From an uncultured Pelagibacteraceae bacterium (GTDB lineage: Bacteria; Pseudomonadota; Alphaproteobacteria; Pelagibacterales; Pelagibacteraceae): DNA of 64,000 nucleotides. This document shows, one piece after another, positions 1 to 12,120 of the stretch. The stretch covers positions 40,886 through 104,885 of the forward strand of contig CACDLE010000002.1 of assembly GCA_902553555.1 (NCBI GenBank), written 5' to 3'. Position 1 is the first letter of the stretch; every line of letters begins with the position of its first letter. The position numbers and the translations under genes are program-made. The notes under the pieces are model-generated. The model was not told the origin of the DNA. It did not search any database and was given only the letters and a program-made list of their open reading frames with translations.

Positions 1-48
1 CATAATTCCTATATTTCTATATTTGTTTAAAGAATATTTTTTACTCAT
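1..48 (-). CDS. fusA: Elongation factor G, N-terminal 16 codons only (partial)
   Basis: The first 48 bases read on the minus strand as an open frame beginning MSKKYSLNKYRNIGIM, which matches the conserved start of EF-G (MxRxYxLxxxRNxGIMAHIDAGKT) and is cut by the window edge. EF-G is the translocation GTPase of the ribosome. It starts two bases after the rpsG stop codon, which is the standard str-operon order rpsL-rpsG-fusA. The identification rests on a short stretch plus gene order, but both agree. Confidence 0.85.
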   Translation of the reverse strand, partial: MSKKYSLNKYRNIGIM

Positions 49-50
49 AA

Positions 51-521
51 TTACCACCTAAAATGTGCAAATGCTTTATTTGACTCTGCCATTTTATGAG
101 TGTCCTCTCTTTTTTTAATCGCTGACCCCTTGTTTTGAGATGCATCTAATATTTCAAAATATAGTTTTTCAGACATCGTTTTGTTTTTTCTTTTTCTTGT
201 TGCATCAATTAACCATCTTAAAGCTAAAGCCTGTCCTCTATTAGGTTTAACTTCAACTGGAACTTGATAAGTTGCTCCTCCGACTCTTCTTGATCTAACT
301 TCTAAATTTGGTTTAACGTTATTAATAGCACTATTAAAAACTTTAAGCGGATCATCTTTGCTTTTAGATTTAATTTTTTCGAGCGCATCATATAAAATTT
401 TTTCTGCTGTGGATCTTTTTCCGTCATACATTATTGAGTTAATAAATTTTGAAATAATAACTGATCGATATTTTGGATCTGGATATATTTTTCTTATTGG
501 CGCTTTTCGTTTTCTAGACAT
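51..521 (-). CDS. rpsG: 30S ribosomal protein S7
   Basis: This 156-residue protein is the small-subunit head protein S7, which binds 16S rRNA and helps form the E site. The sequence begins [20 protein letters not shown] and carries the family blocks [14 protein letters not shown] (about residues 76-89) and LRWLIDATR. An upstream in-frame extension of 24 residues exists, but it would overlap rpsL and the ATG at 521 gives the standard S7 length. The gene starts 4 bases after the rpsL stop and is followed within 2 bases by fusA, so it is translated from the str operon. Confidence 0.97.
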   Translation of the reverse strand: MSRKRKAPIRKIYPDPKYRSVIISKFINSIMYDGKRSTAEKILYDALEKIKSKSKDDPLKVFNSAINNVKPNLEVRSRRVGGATYQVPVEVKPNRGQALALRWLIDATRKRKNKTMSEKLYFEILDASQNKGSAIKKREDTHKMAESNKAFAHFRW

Positions 522-525
522 TGAA

Positions 526-897
526 TTATTTAGGTTTTTTTGTTCCGTATAAAGATCTTCTTTTTTTTCTATTAGCAACACCCTGTGTATCAAGATTTCC
601 TCTTAAGATATGGTAACGAACACCAGGCAAGTCTTTTACTCGACCACCTCTTATCATTACTACGGAGTGTTCTTGAAGATTGTGACCTTCTCCAGGTATA
701 TAAGCGGTTACCTCAAATCCATTCGATAGTCTTACTCTCGCTACTTTTCTCAAAGCTGAATTTGGTTTCTTTGGAGTTGTAGTATAAACTTTTACACAAA
801 CACCTCTTTTAAGTGGTTGCTTTTGCAAAGCGGGGACCTTATTTCGAACTAAAGGCTTCACCCTAGGTTTTTTTATCAACTGGTTTATAGTCGGCAT
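526..897 (-). CDS. rpsL: 30S ribosomal protein S12
   Basis: This 123-residue protein is S12, the decoding-centre protein of the small subunit. It starts [12 protein letters not shown] and carries the diagnostic [28 protein letters not shown] and [14 protein letters not shown] blocks. The lysines at the two classical streptomycin-resistance positions (in PKKPNS and RVKDLPG) are wild type, so a streptomycin-sensitive ribosome is predicted. It is the first gene of rpsL-rpsG-fusA, and 160 bases separate it from rpoC, enough for its own promoter. Confidence 0.98.
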   Translation of the reverse strand: MPTINQLIKKPRVKPLVRNKVPALQKQPLKRGVCVKVYTTTPKKPNSALRKVARVRLSNGFEVTAYIPGEGHNLQEHSVVMIRGGRVKDLPGVRYHILRGNLDTQGVANRKKRRSLYGTKKPK

Positions 898-954
898 AAT
901 AATATTTTGAAATAGAACGTAGGACAGGTCGAATTTATTGTTAGTGTTTAAGGT

Positions 955-982
955 ATAGTATTGCCTTACTTCTAACTTTCAA
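955..982 (-). promoter_or_regulatory. Candidate sigma-70 promoter for rpsL-rpsG-fusA
   Basis: On the minus strand a TTGAAA hexamer (977-982) and a TACTAT hexamer (955-960) are separated by 16 bases. A start about 7 bases downstream would give a leader of roughly 50 bases before the rpsL ATG at 897. It lies in the only sizeable gap (898-1057) of the ribosomal/RNA polymerase cluster. I see no strong terminator hairpin in that gap, so read-through from rpoC is also possible. In AT-rich DNA such matches arise by chance. Confidence 0.45.
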
Positions 983-1057
983 AATTTGCGATAAACTAAC
1001 ATTGAACTTGAAAAAGTCAATGATAATTGAGAAGATATAATGCGTAAAATTACTTTG

Positions 1058-4000
1058 TTATTCAGGCGTTTGAGGGGTCTCTTGCTCTTGTTTATTCAAT
1101 TCTTCGAGTCTAAGCTGATCTTCTTTTTGAGCAGCTTTATCCCAGCCCATTTTAGTTAATCCTGTTCCAGCTGGAACTAATCTTCCTACAATTACGTTTT
1201 CTTTTAATCCCTCTAAGTGATCAATTTTACCTTTTATTGATGCATCTGTTAGAACACGGGTTGTTTCTTGGAAAGAAGCAGCAGATATGAAGGAATTTGT
1301 TTGCAAAGAAGCCTTTGTTATACCAAGTAAAACTCTTTCAAATTTAACTTGGTTTTTCTTATCAGATGCAAGTTTCTCATTTAATGCTTTTATATCATTA
1401 AGATCTATTACTTCACCTAATAACAGATCGGAATCCCCTGGATTTTTTACTTCAACTTTTTTTAACATTTGTCTTACAATCGTTTCGATGTGTTTGTCGT
1501 TAATAACCACGCCTTGTAATCTATAAACTTCTTGAACTTCACTAACAAAATACTCTGTCAATTTTTCAACACCTAAAATTCTTAATATATCATGTGGCGC
1601 TGGGCTTCCATCCAATAAGTACTCACCTTTTTTAATTTTTTCACCTTGATTAAAATTCACATGTTTACCTTTTGGAATTAAATAATTTGAGGACTCACCA
1701 TTAGAAGAAACAATAGAAATTTTTTGTTTTCCTCGAACTTCTTTCCCAAATTCAATAACTCCATCATTCTCAGCAATTATAGCGCTATCTTTTGGTCTTC
1801 TTGCTTCAAATAATTCAGCGACTCTTGGTAAGCCTCCAGTAATATCCTTAGTTTTAGAAGTTTCTTTTGGAAGTCTTGCTAACACGTCCCCAGCAGATAC
1901 TTTTTGACCATCTTTAACAGATAATATCGTATCAGGAACTAAATAGTATCTAGCTTCATTGCCATCAGCTTTTTTAATTATTTCGCCTTTATCGTTTCTC
2001 AATGTTAAACGGGGTTTTAATTCAGAATTTTTACTCAACGATTTCCAATCAGTCACTGATTTTGATGATATACCAGTGGCGTCATCCAGAGTCTCAGTTA
2101 GTGAAGTACCCTCCACAAGGTCCATATAGTTTACAATTCCTGAAGTCTCCGCTATCACTGGTAAAGTATAAGGATCCCATTCTGCAATTTTTTTACCTTT
2201 TTCTATTAGATCATCATCTTTAAAAAATAATTTGGAACCATAATTTACTTTATAAATTGCTAACTGTCTTTTGTTTTCGTCTTCAATACTTAACTGAGTG
2301 TTTCTTCCCATTACTATAATATTCTTTTTTGAATCCTCTATTAAATTTTTGTTAATAATCTTAAGTCTTCCTTTTGTTTGAGAAATAATTTGTGACTCTT
2401 CTTTAATCTGAGCTGTCCCACCTACATGGAAAGTTCTCATAGTTAATTGAGTACCTGGTTCACCAATAGACTGAGCAGCTATCATACCAATTGCCTCACC
2501 AATACTTACAAGTTTTCCTCTTGATAGATCTCTACCGTAGCATGTAGCGCAAACACCTTTTGTTGAAGCACATGTTATAACTGAGTAAACTTGAACTGAT
2601 TTTACGCCTGCTGCATCAACTTTTTCACAGTCTGCTTCGTCAATTAATTTACCTTTTTGTATAAGAGCTTCTCCGCTTATAGGGTGTTTAATATTTTCAG
2701 CAATCACTCTTCCAAGTATTCTTTCAGAAAGACTTACTAAAATATTTCCACCCTCAATAATTTCAGAAATATTTATTGAAGATCTTTTTTTAATATCACA
2801 CTCTTTTGAAGTAATTTGAATATCTTGAGCTACATCGCATAAACGTCTAGTTAAATAACCTGAGTTTGCGGTTTTAAGCGCAGTATCTGCTAAACCTTTT
2901 CTTGCGCCGTGAGTCGAGTTAAAGTACTCTAAAACTGATAAACCTTCTTTAAAATTTGATATTATTGGTGTTTCGATTATTTCGCCAGAGGGTTTCGCTA
3001 TTAATCCTCTCATCCCAGCTAATTGTTTCATTTGAGCCTGAGAACCTCGTGCCCCAGAATCAGCCATCATATAAACTGAATTGGTTTCAATTCTATCATT
3101 CTCGTAAACTTTTTCTGCTGAAGATATTTCTTTCATCATCTCGTTTGCAACTGTGTCTGTACACTTAGACCAGATATCTACAACTTTGTTATATTTTTCC
3201 CCTCTTGTTATTAATCCATCAGAATATTGTTTTTCGTATTCTTCAATTCTTTTTTTTGTATCATTTATAAGATTTTCTTTTGTTTTAGGAATAATTAAGT
3301 CGTCTTTTCCAAAGGAAATACCTGCTTTAAAAGCATGTTTAAAACCTAGAGTTTTTATTCTGTCACAAAAAATTACTGTCTCTTTTTGTCCGCAATATCT
3401 AAATATTGTATCAATTACTTCAGACACATTCTTTTTTGTAAGAAGTTTGTCCACTAAAGTAAATTTTATATTATAATTTTTAGGAAGCAAATTAGCTAAC
3501 AAGAATCTTCCAGCAGTGCTAACATATTTTTGTTTTGTAATATTATTATTTTCATCAATAGTTTCAAACATTGAAACTATTTTGGAGTGTAAACTAATAG
3601 ATTTATTTTCTAATGCTTGTTCAATCTCATCAATATTAGTAAAAATTCCTTTAGGTTTATCTGATTTTGAGTCTTGTGAGAGATAATAAATTCCTAAAAC
3701 AATATCCTGACTTGGTACAATAATCGGTTTTCCATTTGATGGACTTAAAATGTTATTTGTAGACATCATTAAAACCCTAGCCTCTAACTGAGCTTCTAAA
3801 CTTAAAGGAATATGGACTGCCATTTGATCTCCATCAAAATCTGCATTAAATGCTGCACAAACTAAAGGGTGCAGCTCAATGGCATTTCCCTCAATTAATT
3901 TAGCTTCAAAAGCTTGCACACCTAGTCTATGTAAAGTAGGTGCTCTATTTAATAATACTGGGTGCTCTCTAATTATATATTCTAAGGCATCCCAAACCTC

Positions 4001-5230
4001 ACTTTTTTCTTTTTCAACTAATCTTTTTGCCTGCTTAATAGTCGTGGCTAAACCTAACTTATCAAGTCTTGCGTATAAAAATGGTTTAAACAATTCAAGA
4101 GCCATCTTTTTTGGTAAACCACATTGATGTAATTTTAATTCTGGTCCAACAACAATTACTGACCTTCCAGAATAATCTACTCTTTTTCCTAATAAATTTT
4201 GCCTGAAACGACCTTGTTTGCCTTTCAACATTTCGGCTAGGGATTTTAAAGGTCTCTTTCCAGTCCCAGTTATAACTCTTCCTCTTCGCCCGTTATCAAA
4301 TAAAGCATCAACAGATTCTTGTAACATTCTTTTTTCGTTTCTTACAATGATATCAGGTGCTTTAAGATCTAGTAATCTTTTTAGTCGGTTGTTTCGATTA
4401 ATTACTCTTCTATATAAGTCATTTAAGTCAGATGTTGCGAATCTTCCACCATCTAACGGAACCAATGGCCTTAACTCTGGTGGTATCACTGGCACTGTTG
4501 TTAAAATCATCCATTCTGGTTTATTTCCCGAGGTAATAAATGATTCAATTAATTTCAACCTTTTAATGGTTCTTTCCTCAGTGACTTTTGATTTGACTTC
4601 TTTTAAAGCTTCTCTTAGTTTTTTTTGTTCTTTCTCTAAATCTAAGCTCAATAAAATTTCTCTAACAGCTTCAGCTCCAATACCAGCAGTAAAAGAATCC
4701 TCACCATACTCATCTTGAGCTTTAACTAGCTCATCTTCGCTCATAAGCTGACCTTTTTTTAGTTTTGTTAAGCCAGGTTCAATAACTATAAAACTTTCAA
4801 AATAGAGGACTTTCTCAACTTCTTTAAGTTTCATATCTATGGCTAGCGAAATTCTGCTTGGAAGTGATTTTAAAAACCAGATATGTGCCACTGGACAAGC
4901 TAGATCAATGTGACCCATTCTTTCCCTTCTTACATTGGATTTAGTTACTTCTACTCCGCATTTTTCACAAACAATGCCCCTAAATTTCATTCTTTTATAT
5001 TTTCCACATAAACACTCGTAATCTTTTACTGGACCAAATATTCTAGAGCAGAATAAACCATCTTTTTCAGGTCTAAAGGTTCTATAATTAATAGTTTCAG
5101 GTTTTTTTATTTCGCCGTAAGACCAGGATTTAATTTTATCAGGACTTGCTAATGTAATTTTTATGCTTCCAAAATTATTTTCAGAAATTGAACCTTGATT
5201 TTGCAAATTCTTTGTTAAATTCTTTTCCAT
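1058..5230 (-). CDS. rpoC: DNA-directed RNA polymerase beta' subunit
   Basis: This 1390-residue protein is the beta' subunit, which supplies the catalytic Mg-binding loop. The active-site motif [12 protein letters not shown] lies near residue 460. The N-terminal zinc ribbon ([20 protein letters not shown], near residues 74-93) and the second cysteine cluster ([15 protein letters not shown]) are intact. A trigger-loop-type [12 protein letters not shown] region is visible (seen as [13 protein letters not shown]). The length is close to other alphaproteobacterial RpoC. It begins one base after the rpoB stop, in the universal rpoB-rpoC order, and is probably co-transcribed with it. Confidence 0.99.
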   Translation of the reverse strand: MEKNLTKNLQNQGSISENNFGSIKITLASPDKIKSWSYGEIKKPETINYRTFRPEKDGLFCSRIFGPVKDYECLCGKYKRMKFRGIVCEKCGVEVTKSNVRRERMGHIDLACPVAHIWFLKSLPSRISLAIDMKLKEVEKVLYFESFIVIEPGLTKLKKGQLMSEDELVKAQDEYGEDSFTAGIGAEAVREILLSLDLEKEQKKLREALKEVKSKVTEERTIKRLKLIESFITSGNKPEWMILTTVPVIPPELRPLVPLDGGRFATSDLNDLYRRVINRNNRLKRLLDLKAPDIIVRNEKRMLQESVDALFDNGRRGRVITGTGKRPLKSLAEMLKGKQGRFRQNLLGKRVDYSGRSVIVVGPELKLHQCGLPKKMALELFKPFLYARLDKLGLATTIKQAKRLVEKEKSEVWDALEYIIREHPVLLNRAPTLHRLGVQAFEAKLIEGNAIELHPLVCAAFNADFDGDQMAVHIPLSLEAQLEARVLMMSTNNILSPSNGKPIIVPSQDIVLGIYYLSQDSKSDKPKGIFTNIDEIEQALENKSISLHSKIVSMFETIDENNNITKQKYVSTAGRFLLANLLPKNYNIKFTLVDKLLTKKNVSEVIDTIFRYCGQKETVIFCDRIKTLGFKHAFKAGISFGKDDLIIPKTKENLINDTKKRIEEYEKQYSDGLITRGEKYNKVVDIWSKCTDTVANEMMKEISSAEKVYENDRIETNSVYMMADSGARGSQAQMKQLAGMRGLIAKPSGEIIETPIISNFKEGLSVLEYFNSTHGARKGLADTALKTANSGYLTRRLCDVAQDIQITSKECDIKKRSSINISEIIEGGNILVSLSERILGRVIAENIKHPISGEALIQKGKLIDEADCEKVDAAGVKSVQVYSVITCASTKGVCATCYGRDLSRGKLVSIGEAIGMIAAQSIGEPGTQLTMRTFHVGGTAQIKEESQIISQTKGRLKIINKNLIEDSKKNIIVMGRNTQLSIEDENKRQLAIYKVNYGSKLFFKDDDLIEKGKKIAEWDPYTLPVIAETSGIVNYMDLVEGTSLTETLDDATGISSKSVTDWKSLSKNSELKPRLTLRNDKGEIIKKADGNEARYYLVPDTILSVKDGQKVSAGDVLARLPKETSKTKDITGGLPRVAELFEARRPKDSAIIAENDGVIEFGKEVRGKQKISIVSSNGESSNYLIPKGKHVNFNQGEKIKKGEYLLDGSPAPHDILRILGVEKLTEYFVSEVQEVYRLQGVVINDKHIETIVRQMLKKVEVKNPGDSDLLLGEVIDLNDIKALNEKLASDKKNQVKFERVLLGITKASLQTNSFISAASFQETTRVLTDASIKGKIDHLEGLKENVIVGRLVPAGTGLTKMGWDKAAQKEDQLRLEELNKQEQETPQTPE

Positions 5231-5231
5231 A

Positions 5232-8200
5232 TTAATTCAATTCAATATTTAATCCCAAAGCTCTAATTTCTTTTATTAAAACATTAAAGGACTCTGGCAC
5301 CCCAGACTCAAAATTATTATTACCTTTTACTATTGTCTCATAAACCTTTGTTCTTCCAGCTACATCATCAGATTTTACCGTTAAAATTTCTTGAAGAGAA
5401 TAAGATGCACCATATGCTTCCAAGGCCCAGACTTCCATTTCACCAAATCTTTGACCTCCTAGTTGAGCTTTCCCTCCTAATGGTTGTTGTGTTACCAAGC
5501 TATATGGTCCAGTCGATCTGGCGTGGATCTTATCTTCAACTAAATGATTAAGTTTTAACATATATATAGTTCCAACTGTTACAGGTCTGTCAAACCTCTC
5601 ACCAGTTCTACCGTCCCATAAATGTGTTTGACCACTAGAGGGTAGTTTCGCCAAATCTAACATTTTTGTAATATCATCTGTAGAAGCTCCATCAAAAACT
5701 GGAGTTCCTATAGGTATGCCATTAGAAATATTTTCAATTAATTCGAAAATTTCTTTTTTTGATAATTTAGATAATACATTATCAAAATATTTTTGACCGT
5801 AGATCTCTTTAAGTTTAGTCTTTAAATTTTCAAATTTTTCCTCAAATTCTTTTAAATATGTTTTAATTTGTTCTCCCAACTCTGAACATGACCAGCCTAA
5901 ATGTGTTTCAAGAATTTGCCCAACATTCATTCTGCTTGGAACACCTAACGGATTAAGTACAATGTCAACAGGTTTACCATTTTCCATATAGGGCATGTCT
6001 TCAACAGGAACTATTTTACTAACAACGCCCTTGTTTCCATGTCTACCTGCCATTTTATCACCAGGCATAAGTCTTCTTTTAACTGCAACAAATACCTTAA
6101 CTACTTTCATTACCGTTGGTAACAGATCATCGCCTTGTTGAATTTTGTTTACTTTGTCATCAAATCTAATTTTTATATCTTCATTGGCATTATCAAATTG
6201 GTTTTTTAGTTTAAGAAGATTTTCGTTAATTTTTTCTTCTTTGAAGGAAATTTTCCATAAATCCTTCAGCGATAAAGTATCAAGATCATTTTTATTTAAA
6301 GTAAGGCCTGATTTTAAATTTTTGTAACTTTTGTTTATAACTTGACTCTTTAATAAATCAGTTGCCCTTGATTTTATATTCCTTTCAAGTATTTCTTCTT
6401 CTACCTTCCTATCTTCTTGTACAGACTCAATCTCAGAGCGTTCAATTGCAATTGATCTCTCATCTTTTTCTATGCCGTGTCTATTGAATACTCTAACATC
6501 TATTACTACACCTGCGCTCCCAGATGGTAATTTTAATGATGAATCTCTTACATCAGTAGCTTTCTCTCCAAAAATAGATCTTAATAATTTTTCTTCTGGA
6601 CTAGATGAGGTTTCACTCTTTGGTGTAACTTTACCAACCAGTATATCCCCAGGCTTCACCTCTGCTCCGACGTAAACAATTCCAGATTCGTCGAGGTTTC
6701 TGAGGCTTTCCTCACTAACGTTAGGTATATCTCTTGTGATTTCTTCCGCTCCTAGCTTTGTATCTCTTGCCATAGATTCGTATTCTTCAATATGAATTGA
6801 AGTAAAAACATCATCAGTTACGCACCTTTCTGAAATTAATATTGAATCTTCAAAATTGTATCCTTGCCAAGGCATAAAAGCTACTGTTACATTTTTTCCA
6901 AGAGCTAACTCGCCTAATTTAGTTGCTGGACCATCTGCTATTATATCCCCTCGCTTTATTTGATCGCCAACTTTAACTAAAGGTTTTTGGTTTATACATG
7001 TATTTTGATTTGACCTTTTAAATTTTGATAAATTATAAATGTCTACAGCAGATTGAGATAAATCTTTTACATCAGTTGCTTTGACAACAATTCTTTTTCC
7101 ATCAATTTTATCAACCACACCATGTCTTTTAGCAACAATTGTAACTCCAGAGTCTAATGCGACATCTGACTCGATACCTGTGCCTACCAAAGGTGCTTCG
7201 GGTTTTAAAAGAGGCACGGCTTGTCTCATCATGTTGGATCCCATTAATGCTCTGTTGGCATCATCATTTTCCAAAAAAGGTATTAATGCTGCTGCAACAG
7301 AAACAAGTTGTTTGGGAGATACATCTATATAATCTATATTATCTTTGTTTGATAACTGAAAATTTAAATTTTTTCTACAAGCGACTAATTCTTCTTCAAA
7401 AGTTCCATCTTTTCTTAGTGGAGAATTAGCTTGGGCTATAGTGTATCTCTCTTCTTCAATTGCCGACAAATATTTAATTTCGTCTGTGACTTTTCCTTTT
7501 TCAACTTTTTTATAAGGACTTTCAATGTATCCAAATTTATTTACTCTACAATATGTTGCTAAACTATTTATAAGACCGATATTTGGACCCTCAGGAGTTT
7601 CGATGGGACAAATCCTTCCATAATGAGTTGGATGCACATCCCTAACTTCAAATCCAGCCCTTTCTCTTGTTAATCCACCAGGGCCAAGAGCTGAAACTCT
7701 TCTCTTATGAGTGATTTCAGATAACGGATTAGTTTGATCCATAAATTGTGAGAGTTGCGAGGTTGCAAAAAAGTCCTTTAAAGAAGTAGTTATAGGCTTA
7801 GCATTTATTAGATCTTGAGGCATTGCAGACTCTATTTCTAAAAAAGTTGACATTTTTTCTTTAACTGTTCGCTCCATTCTTAAGAGCCCAATCCTAAATT
7901 GATTTTCTACTAATTCTCCAACTGATCTTACTCTTCGATTTCCTAGATGGTCAATATCATCTACATCGCCTTTCCCATCTCTCAAATCCAGCATAAACTT
8001 GATGATAGCAATTATATCCTCCGAATTTAATGTGTTGTCTTTTGCATCCCTATTTAAATTTAATTTTGAATTAAGTTTTACTCTTCCAACTTCAGATAAA
8101 TCGTATCTCTCTTTATTAAAGTATAAATTATTAAAGACCTCTTCTGCTATCTCAATTGTTGGAGCTTCGCCTGGTCTTAGCACTTTGTATATGTCATTAA

Positions 8201-9323
8201 GAGCATCAGCTTTGCTTCTATTTTTATCAACTTTTAATGTCTCGAGTATGTAAGGACCTTTATTAATAGGATCAATATTAACAATTTCCAATTTGTTTAT
8301 CTCATTTGAAGATATTTTCTCTAAAATCTCATCATTCAGATCTGTACCAGCACTACATATTGACTGTTTACTTTTATCAAAAATATCTTTTGCTAAGTAC
8401 TTGCCTCTTAATTCTTCATTTGAAATTAATATTTCTTTTAAATTTTTATCTTGAAGTTTTTTTGCGATTATAAAGTTTAATTTTTCTCCTTTGGATAAAA
8501 CTTTTTTATTATTTTTGGCATCAATTAAATCAAAAGATAATTTGATGGGTCTTTTAAAATTTTCTGGATCAAAATTAGTTATCCATTGTTTATTATCATT
8601 ATCAAAACTGTATTGGCTAGTGGAATAAAATGTTTTAATTATTTTTTCTTTAGATAAGCCTAGAGCATAAAGAATTGTACTAATATGTAATTTCTTCTTT
8701 CTATCTATTCTAAAATATAAAATATCCTTTGGATCAAACTCAAAATCTAACCAAGAGCCTCGACCAGGTATAATTCTGCAATTAAACAAAAGTTTTCCAC
8801 TTGAGTGAGTTTTACCTTTATCATGATCAAAGAATACACCAGGACTTCTATGCATTTGGTTTACTACAACTCTTTCAACTCCATTAACAACAAATGTACC
8901 ACTTGGTGTCATTAACGGAAGTTCACCAATAAAAACCTCTTGTTCTTTAGCTGATAAGATTTGTTTAGTGTTATTCTCTGTATCTATATCATAGACAACT
9001 AATCTTAAATTGGCTTTTAAGGAAGCTGAGTATGTTAAACTTCTTTGTTTGCATTCTAATACATCAAACTTTGGTTTCTCTAATTTATAGGTTATATATT
9101 CTAAAGTTGACTTATCTGAACTGTCATCAATTGGAAATATGCTTTTAAATACTTTATCTATACCTTTAGATAAAATGTCCATTTGCTCATTGAAAGCTTT
9201 TGAAGATAAAAATTCTTGGTACGAATTTTTTTGAACTTCTATTAAATTAGGTATTGATAAGCCTTCTTTTAACTTACCAAAACTTTTCCTTATACTTTTT
9301 TTTTGAGTAAAAGATAATTCCAT
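5232..9323 (-). CDS. rpoB: DNA-directed RNA polymerase beta subunit
   Basis: This protein of 1363 residues is the beta subunit. The rifampicin region [20 protein letters not shown] followed by [15 protein letters not shown] is wild type at the Asp, His and Ser positions where resistance usually arises. The [13 protein letters not shown] and [22 protein letters not shown] blocks near the C-terminus are present. Two in-frame TTG codons precede the ATG at 9323. The ATG, giving [17 protein letters not shown], is the more likely start. It lies downstream of rplL behind a possible attenuating hairpin and is followed by rpoC one base later. Confidence 0.98.
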   Translation of the reverse strand: MELSFTQKKSIRKSFGKLKEGLSIPNLIEVQKNSYQEFLSSKAFNEQMDILSKGIDKVFKSIFPIDDSSDKSTLEYITYKLEKPKFDVLECKQRSLTYSASLKANLRLVVYDIDTENNTKQILSAKEQEVFIGELPLMTPSGTFVVNGVERVVVNQMHRSPGVFFDHDKGKTHSSGKLLFNCRIIPGRGSWLDFEFDPKDILYFRIDRKKKLHISTILYALGLSKEKIIKTFYSTSQYSFDNDNKQWITNFDPENFKRPIKLSFDLIDAKNNKKVLSKGEKLNFIIAKKLQDKNLKEILISNEELRGKYLAKDIFDKSKQSICSAGTDLNDEILEKISSNEINKLEIVNIDPINKGPYILETLKVDKNRSKADALNDIYKVLRPGEAPTIEIAEEVFNNLYFNKERYDLSEVGRVKLNSKLNLNRDAKDNTLNSEDIIAIIKFMLDLRDGKGDVDDIDHLGNRRVRSVGELVENQFRIGLLRMERTVKEKMSTFLEIESAMPQDLINAKPITTSLKDFFATSQLSQFMDQTNPLSEITHKRRVSALGPGGLTRERAGFEVRDVHPTHYGRICPIETPEGPNIGLINSLATYCRVNKFGYIESPYKKVEKGKVTDEIKYLSAIEEERYTIAQANSPLRKDGTFEEELVACRKNLNFQLSNKDNIDYIDVSPKQLVSVAAALIPFLENDDANRALMGSNMMRQAVPLLKPEAPLVGTGIESDVALDSGVTIVAKRHGVVDKIDGKRIVVKATDVKDLSQSAVDIYNLSKFKRSNQNTCINQKPLVKVGDQIKRGDIIADGPATKLGELALGKNVTVAFMPWQGYNFEDSILISERCVTDDVFTSIHIEEYESMARDTKLGAEEITRDIPNVSEESLRNLDESGIVYVGAEVKPGDILVGKVTPKSETSSSPEEKLLRSIFGEKATDVRDSSLKLPSGSAGVVIDVRVFNRHGIEKDERSIAIERSEIESVQEDRKVEEEILERNIKSRATDLLKSQVINKSYKNLKSGLTLNKNDLDTLSLKDLWKISFKEEKINENLLKLKNQFDNANEDIKIRFDDKVNKIQQGDDLLPTVMKVVKVFVAVKRRLMPGDKMAGRHGNKGVVSKIVPVEDMPYMENGKPVDIVLNPLGVPSRMNVGQILETHLGWSCSELGEQIKTYLKEFEEKFENLKTKLKEIYGQKYFDNVLSKLSKKEIFELIENISNGIPIGTPVFDGASTDDITKMLDLAKLPSSGQTHLWDGRTGERFDRPVTVGTIYMLKLNHLVEDKIHARSTGPYSLVTQQPLGGKAQLGGQRFGEMEVWALEAYGASYSLQEILTVKSDDVAGRTKVYETIVKGNNNFESGVPESFNVLIKEIRALGLNIELN

Positions 9324-9332
9324 CAACAAAAT

Positions 9333-9358
9333 TTACTACAATAGCTAAATTGTAATAA
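9333..9358 (-). terminator. rplL-rpoB intergenic hairpin, possible attenuator
   Basis: The minus strand carries TTATTACAAT, a 6-base loop and ATTGTAGTAA, a 10-bp stem with one U-G wobble, followed by ATTTTGTT. It lies in the 53-base gap between rplL and rpoB. In E. coli the same gap holds a partial terminator and an RNase processing site that set the ratio of ribosomal protein to polymerase expression. A similar role here is inference from position and structure. Confidence 0.45.
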
Positions 9359-9376
9359 TCTAATCTCTAATTTAAT

Positions 9377-9745
9377 TTACTTTAATTCTACTTTTGCGCC
9401 AGCAGCTTCGAGTTTTTTCTTAAATTCGTCTGCTTCTTTTTTTGGCACTCCAGCTTTAATTTCTTTAGGAGCTCCCTCAACTAAATCTTTAGCCTCTTTT
9501 AATCCCAATCCAGTGATCGCTCTTACTTCTTTAATAACGTTAATTTTTTTATCTCCGGCAGCAGCCAAGAATAAAGAAAATTCAGATTTTTCTTCTCCTG
9601 CTGGAGCGGCTCCTGGAGCTGCTGCTGCTGCTACAGGTGCAGCTGCTTTGACTCCCCATTTTTCCTCTAACTGTTTTGAAAGCTCTGCAGCTTCTACTAC
9701 GGTTAGTTTTGATAAATCTTCAATTATTTTGTTTAAGTCTGACAT
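9377..9745 (-). CDS. rplL: 50S ribosomal protein L7/L12
   Basis: This 122-residue acidic stalk protein recruits translation GTPases. It shows the N-terminal dimerisation helix ([20 protein letters not shown]), the Ala/Pro-rich hinge near residues 34-50 and the conserved C-terminal domain with [20 protein letters not shown] and [13 protein letters not shown] end (seen as AAGAKVELK). It sits 14 bases downstream of rplJ, whose product L10 anchors L7/L12 dimers to the ribosome. Confidence 0.98.
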   Translation of the reverse strand: MSDLNKIIEDLSKLTVVEAAELSKQLEEKWGVKAAAPVAAAAAPGAAPAGEEKSEFSLFLAAAGDKKINVIKEVRAITGLGLKEAKDLVEGAPKEIKAGVPKKEADEFKKKLEAAGAKVELK

Positions 9746-9759
9746 TTGAATCCTTATAA

Positions 9760-10272
9760 TTAATTTTTTAAACTCTTTGCGCGCGCTAAATTAGCAATTT
9801 TTGAGCCAGGTGCAAGTAAAATACTTACTAACTTTTGTGCTGGAGATGACAAAATACCCACTATTTTAGCTCTTGCCTCCTCTAATGATGGTAATGTGGC
9901 GATAATAGACACCTCTTTTTGGTCTAAAACTTTCCCATCCATAAACCCAGCTATAATTTTAAGTTTATCATGTGATTTAGCAAAATTCGTGAGAATCTTT
10001 GCAGTGGTTATTGGATCAGAAGATAGCGCAGCTGCAGTTGGTCCTTTAAAATATTTTTCTAAATCTTTAACAGGAGTCTCTTTAATAGCTAATTTTGTTA
10101 TTCTATTTTTTGTAATCTTGAAAATAATATCTTTTTCCCTAAGTTTTTTTCTAAGCTCATCTAGTTCATTTACATTTAAACCTTGGTACTGAGCAATCAT
10201 TACTGAGTTGTTTGAAGAAAAACTTTTTTTCATTTCTTCTATATAATTCTTTTTTGCTTGCTTATTCATCAT
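9760..10272 (-). CDS. rplJ: 50S ribosomal protein L10
   Basis: This protein of about 170 residues is the stalk base L10, which binds 23S rRNA and carries L7/L12 dimers. The N-terminal half matches the family ([32 protein letters not shown]), and the C-terminal helix region that docks L12 follows. Two adjacent ATG codons (10272 and 10269) make the exact start ambiguous by one residue. It starts 2 bases after rplA and precedes rplL. In many bacteria L10 represses this operon through its leader; I could not verify a binding site. Confidence 0.96.
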   Translation of the reverse strand: MMNKQAKKNYIEEMKKSFSSNNSVMIAQYQGLNVNELDELRKKLREKDIIFKITKNRITKLAIKETPVKDLEKYFKGPTAAALSSDPITTAKILTNFAKSHDKLKIIAGFMDGKVLDQKEVSIIATLPSLEEARAKIVGILSSPAQKLVSILLAPGSKIANLARAKSLKN

Positions 10273-10274
10273 AA

Positions 10275-10964
10275 TTAATTTTTACCGCCGATCTTGTACG
10301 ATATACCCATTGTTGAAGTAATAAAAATATTTTTTATGAACTCACCTTTTATTGTATCTGGTTTTTCTTTTTTTAAAAAATCAATTAAAAATTTATAATT
10401 TTCTTCTAATTTATTATTGGAAAAATCTTTTCTACCAATTGATAGAGCAAGATTTCCATCTTTGTCATTTTTTAATTCGGTTAAACCGTTTTTTAAATCA
10501 TTTATTGATCCTTTTAAATTGTTTGAAACAGTTCCTAATTTTGGATTTGGCATTAAACCTTTTGGACCTAAGATTTTACCAAATTTACCAAGTTTACCCA
10601 TCATTCCTGGTGTGCAAATAAGTTTATTAAAATTAATCTTTTTTGAGGATATTTTTTCTAATAAATCGTCTGAACCTACTATATTAGCACCATTAGATTT
10701 GGCTTCTTCTATTTTTTCTGGTTCACATAAAACTGCAATTGAAAACTTTTTTCCACTTCCATTTGGTAGTTTTGTGACAGTTCTGAGATTATATTCTCCA
10801 CCTTTAGACTGTTTTGTATTAATCCTTATTGATAAATCTATTGAATCATTTTTTAGTTTTGTATTACAAGTCTGTTTGATTAGCTCAATCGCTTTCTCAA
10901 TCGAAATTTTTCCTTTATTTTTTTTCTTTTCTAAATCTTTGTATCGTTTTGATCTTTTTTTCAT
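10275..10964 (-). CDS. rplA: 50S ribosomal protein L1
   Basis: This 229-residue protein forms the L1 stalk of the large subunit that handles E-site tRNA. Recognisable blocks are the basic N-terminus, the SIRINTKQSKGGEYNLRTVTKLPNGSGK region and CTPGMMGKLGKFGKILGPKG followed by LMPNPKLGTV. The C-terminal half (IKGEFIKNIFITSTMG) is also typical. The start at 10964 overlaps the rplK stop by one base, consistent with coupled synthesis of L11 and L1. Confidence 0.97.
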   Translation of the reverse strand: MKKRSKRYKDLEKKKNKGKISIEKAIELIKQTCNTKLKNDSIDLSIRINTKQSKGGEYNLRTVTKLPNGSGKKFSIAVLCEPEKIEEAKSNGANIVGSDDLLEKISSKKINFNKLICTPGMMGKLGKFGKILGPKGLMPNPKLGTVSNNLKGSINDLKNGLTELKNDKDGNLALSIGRKDFSNNKLEENYKFLIDFLKKEKPDTIKGEFIKNIFITSTMGISYKIGGKN

Positions 10965-11389
10965 TATTCTTTAACCTCGATTCCCATTGACCTTGCAGAT
11001 CCACAAATTATTTTAGTAGCTTCTTTTAAATCAAATGCATTAAGGTCTTTCATTTTTTCTTTAGCTATAGCTTCCGCTTGTTTCATTGTAATTGAGCCCG
11101 CTACTACTCTTCCAGGTTCACTCGATCCACTTTTAAGTTTAGCTGCCTCCCTAATAAAATGTGAGGCTGGAGGTGATTTTATTACAAAATCAAACTTTTT
11201 ATCTTTGTAAACTGTAATTACTACTGGAACAGGTTTGCCCATAAAAGATTTTGTTTTTTCATTAAAGGCTTTACAGAATTCCATAATATTAATTCCCCTT
11301 TGGCCCAATGCTGGACCCACAGGTGGAGCTGGATTAGCTTGGCCACCTTTAATTTGTAATTTTACGTATCCTGTAACTTCTTTAGCCAT
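10964..11389 (-). CDS. rplK: 50S ribosomal protein L11
   Basis: This 141-residue protein is L11 of the GTPase-associated centre. It has the N-terminal block [20 protein letters not shown] and [19 protein letters not shown], and the C-terminal rRNA-binding domain ([19 protein letters not shown]). A five-residue extension from a TTG inside nusG is possible, but the ATG at 11389 gives the standard start, one base after the nusG stop. It belongs to the secE-nusG-rplK-rplA string. Confidence 0.97.
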   Translation of the reverse strand: MAKEVTGYVKLQIKGGQANPAPPVGPALGQRGINIMEFCKAFNEKTKSFMGKPVPVVITVYKDKKFDFVIKSPPASHFIREAAKLKSGSSEPGRVVAGSITMKQAEAIAKEKMKDLNAFDLKEATKIICGSARSMGIEVKE

Positions 11390-11390
11390 A

Positions 11391-11915
11391 TCAATTTTTT
11401 TCAACTTGAGTAAATTCTAAATCTACTGGAGTTGGTCTACCAAATATCGAAACTGAAACCTTAAGTCTAGACTTTTCTTCATCAATTTCCTCGATTAATC
11501 CAGTGAACGAAGCAAAAGGACCGTCGCAAACTTTAACTTTTTCTCCAATTTCAAAGTTTAACCCTGTTTTTTGATTTGTTGCACTTTCTGATACTTGGCC
11601 TAAAATTCTCTTAATTTCGCTGTCAGAAATTGGTGTTGGCTTGTCAGACGATCCTAAAAATCCACTCACTTTTTGTAAGTTTTTTATCAAATGATAAATT
11701 TGTTTTGTTAAATCAATTTTAATTAAAACATACCCTGGAAAATATTTTTTTTCTTTTTTAGTTCTTTTGCCTTTTTTTACTTCAGTAACTTGATGAGTTG
11801 GTATTAAAAGTTGATCAAGATTAGCCTCTAGTTTGTGTCTTTTGAGCTCCTCTTTTATAGACTCAACCACTTTTTTCTCAAATCCAGAGTATGCTTGAAC
11901 AATATACCAATTCAT
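11391..11915 (-). CDS. nusG: Transcription termination/antitermination protein NusG
   Basis: This 174-residue protein is NusG, which binds RNA polymerase beta' and couples it to Rho or to S10 on the ribosome. The NGN domain starts with [14 protein letters not shown] and holds [13 protein letters not shown]. The C-terminal KOW domain carries [16 protein letters not shown]. The length is typical for alphaproteobacteria. It starts 3 bases after the secE stop, and the pairing secE-nusG ahead of the rplK operon is near universal. Confidence 0.98.
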   Translation of the reverse strand: MNWYIVQAYSGFEKKVVESIKEELKRHKLEANLDQLLIPTHQVTEVKKGKRTKKEKKYFPGYVLIKIDLTKQIYHLIKNLQKVSGFLGSSDKPTPISDSEIKRILGQVSESATNQKTGLNFEIGEKVKVCDGPFASFTGLIEEIDEEKSRLKVSVSIFGRPTPVDLEFTQVEKN

Positions 11916-11918
11916 AAA

Positions 11919-12110
11919 TTAAAAACTTATAGTTAATATAATATTTAGTAAAAATCTAAGAAGTTGATCTAACAAAAGAAAAAAAATTGCAGCTATTGAT
12001 GCTAATCCAAACACCATCAAAGCACCTGTAAGAGTGTCTTTTTTTGTTGGCCAAGTTATCCTAAAAGCTTCCTGTTTAACTTCTTGTAAAAATCTTAATG
12101 GGTTTTTCAT
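11919..12110 (-). CDS. secE: Preprotein translocase subunit SecE
   Basis: This 63-residue inner-membrane protein is the short, single-span type of SecE that clamps SecY. The N-terminal amphipathic helix reads NPLRFLQEVKQEAFRITWPT, with the characteristic ExxxxxWPT(K/R) motif, followed by one hydrophobic segment near residues 30-58. It lies between tRNA-Trp and nusG. The E. coli protein has two extra spans, but the one-span form is normal in most bacteria. Confidence 0.95.
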   Translation of the reverse strand: MKNPLRFLQEVKQEAFRITWPTKKDTLTGALMVFGLASIAAIFFLLLDQLLRFLLNIILTISF

Positions 12111-12120
12111 ATTTGTATTT

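Noticed and set aside
4218..4718. 166-aa plus-strand frame inside rpoC
   Set aside because: It lies fully antisense to the conserved beta' core and has no recognisable family or ribosome site; it is a shadow of rpoC codon bias.
10417..10974. 185-aa plus-strand frame inside rplA
   Set aside because: It mirrors the L1 coding frame on the opposite strand and shows no independent features.
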